This document shows, one piece after another, positions 11,481 to 21,595 of a stretch of 33,845 nucleotides of DNA (position 1 is its first letter; the number at the start of each line of letters is the position of its first letter). The stretch covers positions 1-33,845 of the forward strand of contig NXFV01000919.1 of the NCBI GenBank assembly GCA_002803225.1, read 5' to 3'. The translations under genes and the position numbers were made by a program. This DNA is from Gamarada debralockiae (lineage: Eukaryota; Ascomycota; Leotiomycetes; Helotiales; Hyphodiscaceae). A model generated the notes under the pieces. The model searched no databases. It was not told where the DNA came from and saw only the letters and a list, made by a program, of their open reading frames with translations.

Positions 11481-13147
11481 TCAGCTCTGTATGTTAGTCG
11501 TCCGATGAATTTGAGGTATGATGCCATGACCATCATCTCCAGCTTGTTCGATGAGTTTCGCCTCAAGAATCTTGATGTAAGTGTTGTGAGAATTCGGTGA
11601 CTCGCGCAAGACGCGAAACAAAACACGCAGCTCTTCCAGTCCTGAGTCAAGGGATCGCGATAGACAGAGGGAGTCTATGAAGCTGTAGGTGATCTCAAAG
11701 GTTCGCTCAAACTTGTTGAGAGCGTTAGCAGAACGGCCTCGCTGGAGGGAACTGGGCTTACGATTGCCATGCCATGGATGAAGACAGCAGCCATGGAAAT
11801 TTCTCCTAGCGCAACACAGAGAGATTCTGCTATCACACAAGGGAATTGATATGAGAGAGTTGGGTCTTCTGATGCGCTTGAGAGCAGGCCTTGTCGCATT
11901 GATAACTGCCAGAACACGAGTCTCAGCCATTGTTGAGTGATCAAGATATCCGCTTTCTGGATGTCGGTCAGGTTGTCGAGGTCGAATCGCAAGCTGGCGA
12001 GGGTGTGCTGTGCCGCGAGAACTTGGGTCTTTGTTTCTGGTGCAGCAGTGCCAGAAGCACCGTTCATCCAGGTATCCAAGAATTGTTTGTCCAGTAAGTT
12101 AAAAAGTTTGGACAAACTCTGAAGCCCAATTAGAACGCGTGGGTCTTCGTCAACGAATCGCTCGTCGGGAGGGGAGTCGAATATGACGATTGCGAAAGGT
12201 TTGTTTCGGAGCAACGTGAGACCTCGCTCTGTCAGCGAAAGTATATACAGTGTTCGTTGAATACTCAAAGTCTCGGCGGGGCTGAGTTTTGGTGGCAACG
12301 ATGCGGTTTCATAATAGCCCAAATCCTGAGCCAACATGATGGCCTCTCTGAGCAGGAACCACGACGAGCGTACCCTTTGAAGTTCCACTTCAGCGACGGA
12401 CAAGAATAGTGACGTTTGAACAGTCAGAATCGTTGCGCTTTCAACGTACTCGAAGTTGGAACGAAGCTGCATGCACTGTCTTATGAAACGCTGCGCTCTC
12501 CTCTTTCGCGGTTCCTCGGGTGCTGAGTTCGATTCTGGGATGTGGAGGGCGGAAAGCGCGCAGATGGACAAGATCAAGCATGCTTGTGAATGATCGATTT
12601 GATCTGGGTGTTCTAACCATTCTCTGAATGATGCTTGATCGATTATTGGCCAGATTGGGTACAGGCTACTGAAGAATTGATCGATATCTTGGCCAAGATG
12701 TGGGAGGTTGGATATGACGACTGCTGGTCGTTCAGAAAGTGTGATACTGTTCGCAGGACTGCCGTACGGTGTTGAGACTCTCCGGGGAACTCGAGGAGGT
12801 ACCTTGAAGTACTCATCATTGTTCAAAATCCGAAGAGTAGGATGATCTGATGTTGCTTGAACTGTTTCAGAGCCAACATCCAGGGTACTGGGCGTATAAA
12901 CCTCCAGCCTTCCATCAGGAATCTCCCGGCTCTCGTTCAAAACATCTTCTGGATCTGTCCTCAATTTCGAGATCACAGTGCCTGAGCCCTTTTTCCTTCC
13001 TGGTCGTCGCCGAACGACCTCACGTGTGCAATGGAGATTTGAATCCGAGCATCGATTGCAGCGGGGAAGCACCTTGTCGCATCGCACTTTCCTATGCAAG
13101 CATTGGTCGCATGGAAAAACTGGGGACTTCTGAGAACGACTACTCAT
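11481..13147 (-). CDS. Zn(II)2Cys6 transcription factor, 538 aa
   Basis: Fungal binuclear-cluster regulator acting in the nucleus. The finger C-x2-C-x6-C-x6-C-x2-C-x6-C lies at residues 13-40 (CDQCLHRKVRCDK and PRCNRCSDSNLHC), followed by a basic stretch RRRPGRKK. The middle region has the fungal-specific transcription factor domain, starting near FFSSLYPIWPIIDQASFREW and continuing through SWFLLREAIMLAQDLGYY. Two exons, 13147-11762 and 11711-11481, are joined by a 50-nt phase-0 intron with a tgctaac branch point, and the total is a multiple of three. The start is the ATG just before SSRSQKS; no upstream in-frame ATG is seen. The gene is convergent with the RING pseudogene and lies 1 kb from the FAD oxidase, which is transcribed the same way. 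It may be a pathway-specific regulator of the oxidase or of the dehydratase/reductase pair, but that is only positional inference. Confidence 0.9.
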
Positions 13148-14144
13148 TCTTGCCAATGATAAGACCGTCCATAGAAGGAAGAACCCAGTTAGACGACTCG
13201 GATCGAAAATTTCGTCCAAGGACGTGAGGTGATACGCTCAACACGTGACACCCGAATCACGGACATGCATGTCAGAAATAGTAGTGTTGGCAGCGGTAGT
13301 TCAGTGTGTTCATTAATGTCTGTACTGATGTGTATGATAATGATGCTGACAGGAAGAGATTTCTCATCTAACTTAGCTTCACTGATTACATAAACATATC
13401 CTGACAATACAGGACGTGTTTGACTTGCGTTATCGATAGCGTGACATTCTTTTTGCGGGGAAAAGGTGAGTTTCCTCCGGACGTCCAGATCTAGGTCAGA
13501 TGAACGGGTTCGATCCTTCCGCTTTATTTTGACTTAGTAAGGAAGGTGCTCGTGCAGGTCACGTAGAGCATCGGTGTCAGATGAACTACTGCCTCAGGCA
13601 CCTCTTTTTGGCTCCACACCTCATTTCCCCATGTATTTAGTCTCTCTCTACCTTAGATTCTATTCTACAGACTTTTCTCCCATCCGACAATCGGTAAAGT
13701 ATAGAACTTGAATATAAGCTTGATTCTTGACTTGCTTGATCGTTTGCTTAGCATAGCTCTACAGTAAGCAGAAACTGTATTTATAGACTTCTGAACTCCT
13801 TATACAGCCTATACGTTCGTATGTTACGGATGTGACTCCAAAAGCAACTTGCGGGTTTGATGGCCATATTTCAACAATTTCAACAGTATTTGTACCACCC
13901 CAGGGATCCCGACCGAGCGTCGATCGGGCGCGCATAGCAGTTTAGGTGGAGTACAACTAGACGCTGAAATTTCTACGTCCTGCGAATCTGTACTTACGAT
14001 GATTTTCCTCCCAGAGGCCTTTGATCGACCTCAAGTATAATTTACTCTATTACAACAGCACAGAATTTACGTAAAATAAGCAGAGTTGATCCTTATATTG
14101 TCTAACTACCTCTAAGTATACTCTAAGATTATGTCCGAAAAATC
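13148..14144. other. Intergenic, TF promoter and oxidase 3' side
   Basis: About 1 kb without a gene. It holds the promoter of the Zn2Cys6 gene, with pyrimidine-rich tracts at 13600-13690, and the downstream region of the oxidase. No repeat or RNA gene was recognised. Confidence 0.4.
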
Positions 14145-15882
14145 TTATGCATCAGCAGGTGGAATAGGATACCACTTGTTAAACACAAAGTTTGGATCAT
14201 ACTTCCTCTTCAATGCCCTTAGCTTAGTTAAATTCTCTCCAAACATCTCAGCAACTTTTTCCGTACCCTCCGAAATGTTAGCATTCAAGAAAGCTCCGCC
14301 CTCGGGGTTCAAGCCTCTTTTCTTTATTGAATCTCGAACCTTGCCCATCATACGCCTTGACTCAGACCTCATCTTCTGATCAAGCGCTGGGGTATCATAC
14401 TGCACTTCCATAATGACAAGAGTTGCCAAGCGACGAGATGCATATGCCATAGCAGAAATCGGGACTGAAGCGGTCTTTGCATACGAACGAAGCTCGATGA
14501 CAATTCTTGATGGGCAGACGGGATCTCCATGCTCTTTGACGAATAGGTCAAAATCCTTAAGGAGAGTCTCTATGATGTCAATGTCGAGAGACTGCACAAA
14601 TTGTGCGTTGCTGGTCGAGTAGCGGCGATGTGTAGGGGGTCCGAACATAGTAGGTCCTGGAACTGTGGAATCGGCATATGGCATCATGCCGGCCCACTGT
14701 CGGAATGGCCCAAGTTCGAAGAGCGGTGCAACAAGCTTTCGTGCTTCGGCTTCGGGGCCATCGTAAAAGACAAGCCCTAGTGGGTGAACCCCGGCGAGTT
14801 TGTCCTCATTGTTAAAGGTAAAGAACACGACGAGTTTGCCGTTGTTCTCATTGACGGTCTTCTGCATCTGCTCGGCAAGTTCCAGGAATGCCCTGTTCTT
14901 TTCAGGTGCATATCTCAGTTCGGCACTACAGAAGTCAGACCAGAGAATGTTATATGGCAACGATTCACACTTACAAGAAGATGTCACCCTGTTGTTTATA
15001 TGCTTTGTAGGTGAACTCTGTCACCACTCCGAAGTTGGAACCGCCTCCCCTTATTCCCCAGAAAAGATCCGAGTTCTCCTTTTCCGAGGCTGTCACGGAT
15101 CGACCATCAGCAAGAACCATCTTGGCTGCGACCAGATTGTCGCACACCAGCCCATATTGCCCAGTGAGAAAGCCAGATCCACCGCCAAGAGTAAGTCCTC
15201 CAATTCCTGAAATCATTAGTATCCTGGATTGATATTCAGATGGGGTAGAATCCTAACCGGTGTCGTTAGCTGCTCCCATGACTGCGTACATACCCTCCTC
15301 TAGAAAGCATGTTAGTCAGGAATTGCGATATTTATCCTATATTTCAAGTGAACATACTTTGCAGAGGCTGTTCCACATCAATAGCTTGGCATCCACCCTG
15401 TGCGGAGACAGTCATCGCCTGTTTGTCGATTGTAACTTTCTTCATTTTACGAAGATCTGGCAGTTGTCAACATCACATTGACATTTTAGTTTCCTTGAAG
15501 CAGAGCTCACCAATCACGAGGCCTTTGGTTGAAGAGGCTCCGTAGTAGCTGTGGCGACCACAAGTGATAGTCATATCAAGGTCATGCTGTTGGACGTACT
15601 TGAGGCAGGCCGCAACGTGCGCATTGTTCTCGCAGAAAACGATGATACCCTGAAGCTTGGGGTTAGTGGAAAATTTTCGCAACTGTGATAGTTGAAACTT
15701 GCAGCATCTGCTACGTAGGCCTGGTTGAATCGGTCGATGGCCTTTCGGTAGACCTCCTCAGGGACTTCACCCTTGACAAGAATTTCGGCGTTCGACAATG
15801 ACTTCAGCTCTTTGATCGCACTTTGAGGAAGTACTTCCCCATTTCGGCGGAATACGTGGGTGTCTGGAGCAATGGAACCCAT
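14145..15882 (-). CDS. FAD-linked (BBE-type) oxidoreductase, 490 aa
   Basis: Berberine-bridge-enzyme-like flavoprotein oxidase. Six exons: 15882-15703, 15649-15511, 15456-15358, 15299-15258, 15206-14975 and 14925-14145; all phases fit and the total is divisible by three. The FAD-binding PCMH domain has [10 protein letters not shown] with the likely flavin-linking His93, then [20 protein letters not shown] and [19 protein letters not shown]. The C-terminal BBE domain ends in [15 protein letters not shown]. Where bicovalent members have a second linking Cys just before GxGG, this protein has Asn-Asp-Thr, so a single His link is likely (inference). No secretion signal is seen (start [13 protein letters not shown]), so it may act in the cytosol. 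Such enzymes oxidise alcohols, sugars or alkaloid/polyketide intermediates and are common in fungal metabolite clusters. The first intron has a GC donor (GCAAGT). Intact. Confidence 0.92.
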
Positions 15883-16000
15883 GATGACGATTGCCTGAGT
15901 TTTTGAGAGGCGTTCAAGATTTGATGACGATTGGCCTGAGTTTCTGAGAGGCGTTCAAGATTTGATGACGATTGGCTTGAGTTTCTGAGAGGCGTTCAAG
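15883..16000. repeat. Three tandem 41-bp repeats at the oxidase start
   Basis: Three near-identical head-to-tail copies lie at 15883-15922, 15923-15963 and 15964-16000, with unit gatgacgattggcctgagtt plus tctgagaggcgttcaagattt. The first copy begins at the base next to the ATG of the FAD oxidase, so the array forms its 5' leader and proximal promoter. Copies differ by one or two bases and a one-base gap, so the expansion looks recent. Copy number may vary between strains. Confidence 0.9.
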
Positions 16001-17064
16001 AAGATTTCTTGGTCATTGATAATGGCCAAATAGGGGTGAGTCAAGTTACTTAAAAGCTTGGCAGATTTGAAGGACGCCTCCAAAGCCGTCGGGAATTCTA
16101 CAGTCCCCGCGAAACGTACTAGAATTCAATGCGGCATGTACTGTTACATTTCATGGCCGACGACCGAGAGATTTCACCGTGAGAGAGAATGTAGTGGTTC
16201 GTTGGGGGACATTAGGGCGCAGCACAAGGTTCCCGAAGTGGTCCCCGCAATCGTACCGTCTAGTCGGCGGGACAAAGACCCCAAGCAAAATTTATGTGGG
16301 CAGAAAAGAGGCAATGAAAAGTTAAATGAGGAACATTAAAAAACGAGGATATATTCAACCTAGAATAAACTATTAAGACACCCTTGAGCCAGTCATTAAT
16401 GATGTGGAATTTATTCTTTACTATTGTATTTAATTTGTAGTTTTCCTTTTTTTTTCTTTTTTTCTTAATATTTTCTGACACTGAGTTATGGGTGAAAAGC
16501 TAAGGGTCGTTTTGACGGGTGGGTCATTGTCCGGGGAACTTGAGTACTAAAATCACTCGATAATAATTTAAGTTGGATAACAAATTTTTTTATTTAGAAA
16601 TGTAAAAGCCAGTTAAATTTCCTTAACTAATTAATTATAGTTTTTTTCTAGAAAGAGCAGATATTTAGATTATATATATATATATTTAAAATAAAATAAA
16701 ATTAGTTCATTTTATTGATTGATTGATTATTCTTACTCTGATCTAGCTAAAGAGCTATGCAGGAAACTACTACTATTACATCCTTAGGAAACCTCTTCGG
16801 ACAAAACCTAAGTTCAATTTGTCAAACCTTCCTTCTGTTAATTGGCGCGCCGCCGGCGTTCCAAGCCTAGTATCTGGCGTGAAGCCGTCCTAGGAGCTCT
16901 CCCTTGTGTGTCGCCCTTTCTCTTTAATTACTGAGCACAAGGATAGTAAGGACAGGCAAGAAAGGGGGTCGCCGGGCCTTGACTGGGGGGTAACCAGGAA
17001 GGCTGTCTGCTACCTTGAAGTGGTTCATTTTATTTAAAGACTAAAGTTTTTAAGCATTTTAAGT
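16001..17064. other. AT-rich gene desert
   Basis: No gene is supported. 16300-16740 is strongly AT-rich with TTTTTTTCTTTTTTTC and TATATATATATA runs. 16840-16990 is GC-rich and includes an imperfect inverted pair (tcgccctttct at 16910 and agaaagggggtcgcc near 16960), perhaps the edge of another old element. Confidence 0.45.
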
Positions 17065-17349
17065 TACGAAGGCCATGGTTATAGGTCTTCGAATTATACT
17101 GTATTCAGAGCCTGTGAAATCTCACCATGTCCTGTAAAAGCCTATAACCTGTCCGAGGGGCCCTGTAAAGTCGGCGTTATCGCGATTAGATAGAGTCTGC
17201 TATGACTTTAGGAGAGCTCGCCTGCGCAATCAGCTATAAGGAGTTTATAGGCACACTAGCCTAGAATTACAGGGGCTTATAGGATTCGCTTAATAGTTAC
17301 AGGCTCTGAAGACACTATAATTCGAAGACTTTTGACCGCGACCTTCGTA
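17065..17349. mobile_element. TA-flanked inverted-repeat element (MITE-like, 281 bp)
   Basis: The left end TA-CGAAGG (17065 on) and right end CCTTCG-TA (to 17349) are the tips of long imperfect arms. Both arms contain GTCTTCGAATTATA followed by TTCAGAGCCTGT in the same order when one is reverse-complemented. Arms are at least 50 bp, and weaker matches (CCTGTAA, GCCTATA) continue inward, so much of the element could fold back on itself. There is no coding capacity. The TA flanks suggest a Tc1/mariner-like mobiliser, which is inference. Confidence 0.8.
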
Positions 17350-17677
17350 GCCTAGAGATCGTAACAACCTTGGACATTTGTTTCTAGAGAACGCATAAGG
17401 CAAGGGAACCTAATACTCCTACGTCAGGCTATATATAGAGTCCCCGAAAATGGCTTATTAATAACGTGCCAGAGAATTTTCGGGATCCACAGGATGGCCG
17501 ATGTTATAACACTGACCGTCGGGGCTTACAGGACGACTGTCGGAATACAGAATTTGTGACGAATCTAGCTGATGTGACAGCTCTACACAATGGAGCCTCG
17601 CGCATTAAAGACTCTGTGCAGAAGGTACTGTATTTACAAAGATACTAAGCTAAGGAGAGAAGGAAAAGTTCTGTATG

Positions 17678-18301
17678 TACAATCGGTTCCTGGAAGTCTT
17701 CGCCACTTTTTAGTATGCGAAAACAGCACTTTTGAATTTGAGAATAAATAACTTTACAACATTAATAGATATTACTTTAAAATTTAAATTCTAAGTAGCT
17801 AATCTTCTTATCTTTTATATTCTTGATTTTGTAATTAATAGGATTAATATTGGCTTTATAAGTAACTTTTAAAATAAAAGCGATTTTCCATTTTCGCGTT
17901 AAATACAAGCGAAAACCCAAGAATTTTCAAAAAACACATACTTTTGAAATAAATAGTATTAACTCAATTACAATTATTTCCTTTTTATATTTGAAATTCG
18001 TAATAAAATTAAGATATACTATATTTATTTCAAAGGATTTAATTTTAGAAATTTAATTTATAAAGTAATAAGTATAAATCTAAATAATAAATTTTAAGAC
18101 AACTAGACTAAATATACTCGAAAATCTTTTCTACTTCTAATACTTTTAAAAACTAATAATAGATATGAATTAAAAGTTTAGAAAATTAGCCTTAATGCAA
18201 ACTTGGTCTTATTTTAATAGCTTTCATATTTATTTATTTATGAGGCTTTGAAGCAAGGTAAGGATTTTTAATGTGGCGAAGACTTCCGGGAACCGATTGT
18301 A
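17678..18301. mobile_element. TA-flanked inverted-repeat element, 620 bp, AT-rich core
   Basis: Left arm TA-CAATCGGTTCCTGGAAG followed by TCTTCGCCAC (17678-17708) is mirrored by GTGGCGAAGACTTCC and GGGAACCGATTG-TA (about 18272-18301), about 28 of 29 bases matching. The core (17740-18250) is extremely AT-rich with no open frame, which fits a RIP-decayed or non-autonomous element. Its arms differ from those of the other two TA-flanked elements, so it is a separate family. Confidence 0.8.
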
Positions 18302-18651
18302 CACAAAGTCTAATATAACTCCAGGACGCGCTAGTGCACTAGGCTCCTGCATGAGCGCGTGACTCACGCGTAGCCAGGCATATTCAGAGCTTACTATCTT
18401 TACTTCTTTAGTTATATAAAACTTGCTATCTTTAAAAAGAAGCGTCTAGCCACGTGGCATTATATTTACTTAAGGGCGTGTACTAAGCTAGGCAGATACG
18501 CGGGTATTAGCATGTCTAGAGGTATTTGTAGAGGTAATATAGTGTGTAGAATTCTTTTCTACTTTTCATAGCTTTGAATAGTCTTAGTAGAACCTATTCT
18601 ACTTTGCCTCCAGGCTCTGAATTTGGATTTTGTGACACTTTGTCTTACTCT
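18302..18651. other. No supported gene, 3' side of dehydratase gene
   Basis: A 350-bp stretch between the inverted-repeat element and the stop codon of the dehydratase-like gene. A small inverted motif (gcgcgtgactcacgcg, 18354-18369) is present. It probably contains the 3' end signal of the minus-strand gene, but no clear site is seen. Confidence 0.35.
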
Positions 18652-19405
18652 CTACTCCGAGTCTAACGTTCTCTTAAAGGTCTCTCCATCAACTCCCAAA
18701 AAGACTTTCTCCCATTCATGCTCATTCCATCTGACAAGGGTCTTGATGCCACCCCATTTCCACACACCATCCACTTTCTTGTAAGTAATCTCAATATGTC
18801 CGTGGCCGTGTCCCTTGGCCGCGACTCCAGTTTTCTCCAAATCGGTCCAGCGGATATGCGCCGCACGAGATTGATGAGTTCCGATAATTTCAGTGTCCGA
18901 CAACTTGACCCATTTCGCTGCAGCGCCTATGAAGTGCTGAGAGTCGACAAGCGGGTCACCGAGGAATAATGGATTACAAAGCTGAGCGATGAATTCCGCA
19001 GCTGGCAGGTCGGTGTGTGTCTCGTTGGTAACCTTGGCATAGTTGATCTTGGATATGTTAGCATTGAGAATTTGAGATACGAGATGGTCGAGTGATCAGA
19101 TGCCTCAACTCAACGCTTAAAGTAATGAGGAGAGGATGAAATAAGCATTAGACTAACTTGAAGTGTTGGTGCAAGGACCGCTGACAAACGAGTCCAGTCC
19201 TGATCGTTAATGTGTCAAAGGGGGTTTTATTGCAGATCTTGCATTGCAATTGACGGTACCTTAGAGTCGTAGCTTTCTGCCCACTCGAAATCGAGTTCAG
19301 TGCAAGCAAGCCATTCTACCCACACTTGTGTCAGGAACCGTTCGAATAACTTCAAGTGCTTTCATTACACGCACCTTCAAATGTGGGCTTTTGAGTTGTT
19401 GTCAT
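18652..19405 (-). CDS. Scytalone-dehydratase-like protein, 174 aa
   Basis: Member of the scytalone dehydratase fold family (NTF2/SnoaL-like), which dehydrates cyclic polyketide intermediates in DHN-melanin and anthraquinone pathways. Four exons: 19405-19375, 19315-19260, 19199-19158 and 19047-18652; phases 1, 0, 0 and a total divisible by three. The N-terminus reads MTTTQKPTFEEWLACTELDF, then EWAESYDSKDW, LAPTLQINYAK, SQHFIGAAAKW, EIIGTHQSRAAHIRW, GHGHGHIEITYKKVDGVWKW. Tyr26, Tyr46, His81 and His107 match in position and spacing the catalytic tyrosines and histidines known for the rice-blast enzyme (Y30, Y50, H85, H110). The Ser/Asn pair known there (S129, N131) appears replaced by Gly and Ile, so the substrate may differ; MdpB/ARP1-type dehydratases are the nearest idea. 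It is divergent from the reductase gene, with a 589-bp shared promoter. Confidence 0.88.
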
Positions 19406-19994
19406 TTTCCCAAGGTATTCTTATGCTGAATTTCTGGTTTCGATGGTCGAAGATAACGGAAAGCACATTCCTTTTACAAGCTAGTGTAACTGTTCGTAAT
19501 AAAAGTATTTCTTTTCAGAGTCACTGGATCACATACTCTATATAATGAATCAACCTATGAAGCCTGGTGGTTTCTCGGTGACCGATGCCTATATCTAGCC
19601 TTCCTTAACCCGAGATGGCTCTTATAAATCGTCCCCCTTGCTGTGTTCCTGGTCACTCGGTACTATCCGTCAAATGATTTACGGTACCTTGTGCCTATGA
19701 TTACCGGGGACTTGTTCCCAGGCCTGGATATTTGATTTATCAGCTAGCAAAGGGATTTTGACCATACCCGAGTGACCGAACACGACCAAACGTGACCAAA
19801 AATGGTAAACTTAGGCCGGCTTCGATCTTCATGGCCGAAAAGCCCAAGATTTCAAACAGGCTGTTAGGCCGATGCTAATCTGTATACATTAACTAGAATC
19901 CATTGATCGAGATTTTACAATACGCACCGTCCACTTAGTACCAATCCACGCATTACAAACACCACCGCCGTAAAATACTTCTTGCGAAACACAA
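19406..19994. promoter_or_regulatory. Shared divergent promoter with phased GACC motifs
   Basis: This 589-bp stretch lies between the start codons of the dehydratase (-) and reductase (+) genes. It holds four GACC motifs at 19760, 19774, 19784 and 19794; the last three are 10 bp apart, one helical turn. GGTCACTCGG at 19651 is the inverted counterpart of CCGAGTGACC at 19768, and TCGGTGACCGA (19575-19585) is a near-perfect palindrome of the same core. Such spacing suggests a multi-site binding region for one factor that could co-regulate both genes. Alternatively the inverted pair could be the ends of a decayed small transposon. Confidence 0.5.
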
Positions 19995-20966
19995 ATGGCT
20001 TCTTCAAGACTTGACGGCAAGGTTGCCCTCGTTACAGGCTCAGGGAGGGGCATTGGGGCTGGTATTGCAATAGAACTCGGTTCGCGTGGCGCTTGCGTAG
20101 TTGTAAGCGACTCACGCCCATATCACCGTATCATTTGCAATATTCATCCAATTATGATCACCACTAACACCTTGTTTAAACTGAAAGGTCAATTATTCGC
20201 GAAGTCAAGCCGCAGCAGAGAAAGTCGTGCAGGCTATCGAGCGAGCTGGCGGCAGGGCTGTCGCGATCAAGGCAGATATCTCCAAGCCAGCAGAGATCAA
20301 TGAGCTGTTTGTAGCAGCTAAAGCTGCCTTCGGCGGCAAACTCGACATCGTATGCTCAAACGCTGGCATTGAGCACTTCGATAAGCTCGAGAACATAACT
20401 CCAGAGGATTTTGACCAGGTGTTCAACTTGAACACGCGAGGCCAATTTTTCGTCGCTCAGCAAGCCTACAGACACTTGTCGGAGGGTGGCCGCCTGGTCC
20501 TCACTTCTAGCATTTCCGCTTCTACTGTAAGTGACGTGGCACGATACCCACAACCGCTAACCCTCTATTAGGGAGCGATCCGAGACCATGCCCTTTATGC
20601 CGGTAGTAAATGTGCCATCGAAGCTTTTGCCCGTTGCTTTGCAGGGGACTTTGGATCCAGAAAAATTAGGGTCAACGTAATTGCGCCAGGCGGTGTAAAG
20701 TCCGATATGGCGATTGAGGCGGGATGGCGCTACATTCCGGGTGCCACACCTGACTGGAGCATGGAGAAAATCGAAGCCCACGTTAACAAGTGGACCCCAT
20801 TGGGCAGAATTGGTACCCCAGAAGATATTGCGCGAGTCGTCAGATTTTTGTGCACTGAGGATGGTGGATGGATGAACGGTAGGAGCAATTCTAAATATGG
20901 ACATAAGTATGACTAACAACAATTCTAGGTCAAACAATTACCATTTCTGGAGGAGCCTCAAAGTAG
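19995..20966 (+). CDS. SDR reductase, polyhydroxynaphthalene-reductase-like, 263 aa
   Basis: NADPH-dependent short-chain reductase close to tetra-/trihydroxynaphthalene reductases and to versicolorin/emodin-type (MdpC) reductases. Exons 19995-20102, 20188-20526, 20572-20878 and 20929-20966; phases 0, 0, 1 and a total divisible by three. Motifs: cofactor loop TGSGRGIG (14-21), VNYSRS after strand 2 (NADPH type), SNAG (93-96), Ser144 in LTSSIS, YAGSK with Tyr158 and Lys162, then [12 protein letters not shown] and a C-terminal [13 protein letters not shown]. The stretch [14 protein letters not shown] and [19 protein letters not shown] are hallmarks of the naphthol-reductase branch. The family reduces phenolic rings so that a partner dehydratase can remove water; the divergent neighbour is such a dehydratase. 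The ATG has a good context (acaaATGgct). The gene looks intact. The substrate is unknown because no PKS is in view. Confidence 0.93.
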
Positions 20967-21595
20967 CCTTAGTTTAAACTAATATGTAACTTCCTACAAG
21001 TTTTAAAACGTATTATATACATAAACAAATTCCTGTCTTAATTCCCTACCCCTGTCTTAAATCCTAGGCAAAACACTAGTGTCTTACTTTAACTTCAAAA
21101 TAATACTATAAAATCGTCACAAAGGCTGGAAAATCTTAGGCAGAAAGCTTTGATTTGCTACTACTATATTATATAGACATTACTAAGATAGTATTTAATA
21201 TAAATAATAATATAATAAAAAGTAATAAGATTATATTATAAAGAAATATTAAGTTTGTATAAAAATAATAAAAAAGAGCTTATTAACCTGTAAATTTCTT
21301 GCTTATAACTAAGTATTAAATAATAACCTAATATGAGTCTTAGTACTAGTTAATATATTTCTATCTGAATTCATGGAATGACTTAATTGGTTCATGGTTC
21401 ATTCCCGGCTTCACAAGAAGGTATATTCAGACGGTTCAATAATCGTATGAGAAAAGCACGTTCACATTTTTCAATAACGTCTGGTCTGCTAAGCGAATGA
21501 GTGATGACAAGAAATAGGAGAGACTCGACACATGACCAAGCATATTCTCATCAGTATCACTATCTTTTTGAGATTCCTTCAGCAGGAAATGACTC
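20967..21595. other. AT-rich intergenic tract
   Basis: 20970-21360 is very AT-rich with many TA-rich words (for example aatataataataaaaag) and no open frame, as in RIP-affected spacer. 21360-21595 returns to balanced composition just downstream of the GH71 gene. No repeat arms were found. Confidence 0.5.

Noticed and set aside
13500..13520. tRNA T-arm-like motif ggttcgatcc
   Set aside because: No flanking five-base stem, D-arm or acceptor stem can be drawn.
16430..16470. Poly-T tracts and TA runs as CRISPR-like or satellite repeats
   Set aside because: They are simple AT-rich low-complexity sequence without a regular unit or spacers.
19638..19797. Fourth terminal-inverted-repeat transposon
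   Set aside because: The inverted pair GGTCACTCGG/CCGAGTGACC is short and lacks clear TA flanks, so I list it as promoter motifs instead.
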